Assembly (NCBI GenBank): GCA_030146445.1
Contig: JASLBT010000141.1
Span: 1-6,665, forward strand
Length of the DNA stretch: 6,665 nucleotides
Direction of reading: 5' to 3'
DNA from: Segetibacter sp.
Lineage (GTDB): Bacteria; Bacteroidota; Bacteroidia; Chitinophagales; Chitinophagaceae
A program made the translations under genes and the position numbers. Every line of letters starts with the position of its first letter. The first letter of the stretch is position 1. Below the pieces are notes generated by a model, which was given only the letters and a program-made list of their open reading frames with translations, was not told the DNA's origin and did no database searches. Of the stretch, positions 6,629 to 6,665 are shown piece after piece.

Positions 6629-6652
6629 TCATCCCAGGAAACGGGGGATCTC
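6629..6652. repeat. Short REP-like palindrome upstream of the DUF885 gene
   Basis: ATCCC (6631-6635) and GGGAT (6645-6649) form a 5-bp stem around the 9-nt loop AGGAAACGG. On the minus strand the element reads GAGATCC at its left end and GGATGA at its right end, the same border words as the stronger hairpin at 4661-4696. It lies 42 bp upstream of the preferred DUF885 start and covers the alternative ATG at 6632-6630. The stem is short, so the call rests mainly on the shared borders. Confidence 0.4.
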
Positions 6653-6665
6653 ATTGCGATCATTC

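Overview
The window looks like chromosomal DNA of a member of the Bacteroidota, most likely close to Chitinophagaceae. The lineage is inferred from three things. All three genes encode exported proteins whose predicted signal-peptidase I site puts Gln at the mature N-terminus (the 'Bacteroidetes Q-rule'). None of the starts has a Shine-Dalgarno sequence. The protein families (Asp-box/VPS10-like propeller, DUF5695-like, DUF885) are common there.

Layout: three genes, all on the minus strand, so transcription runs right to left. At the right, 6587-4812 is a DUF885-type putative zinc peptidase of 591 aa; its probable start is 15 codons inside the longest ORF. In the middle, 4479-1690 is a 929-aa secreted protein that looks like the DUF5695 family (beta-sandwich plus six-hairpin-glycosidase-like helical domain), of unknown activity. 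At the left, 1435-1 is the first 478 codons of a BNR/Asp-box beta-propeller protein that runs off the window edge. Because it lacks an in-window stop, a simple ORF scan can miss it. The three have no obvious shared pathway beyond secretion and probable polymer (glycan or peptide) processing. Gaps of 332 and 254 bp argue against a tight operon.

The most unusual content is between the genes. Both intergenic regions, read in the direction of transcription, have the same order: stop codon, a degenerate array of 7-8 bp units beginning within about 20 nt of the stop, a hairpin-forming palindrome, then the next start (with a further heptad array in the 4480-4811 gap). The arrays use cores GGTATTR/GTTGA (1561-1679), CGGATT (4515-4552) and GTTNAA (4742-4794, minus strand). 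A further short palindrome sits upstream of the DUF885 gene. No RNA genes, CRISPR array, transposase, integrase or convincing promoter or intrinsic terminator was seen.
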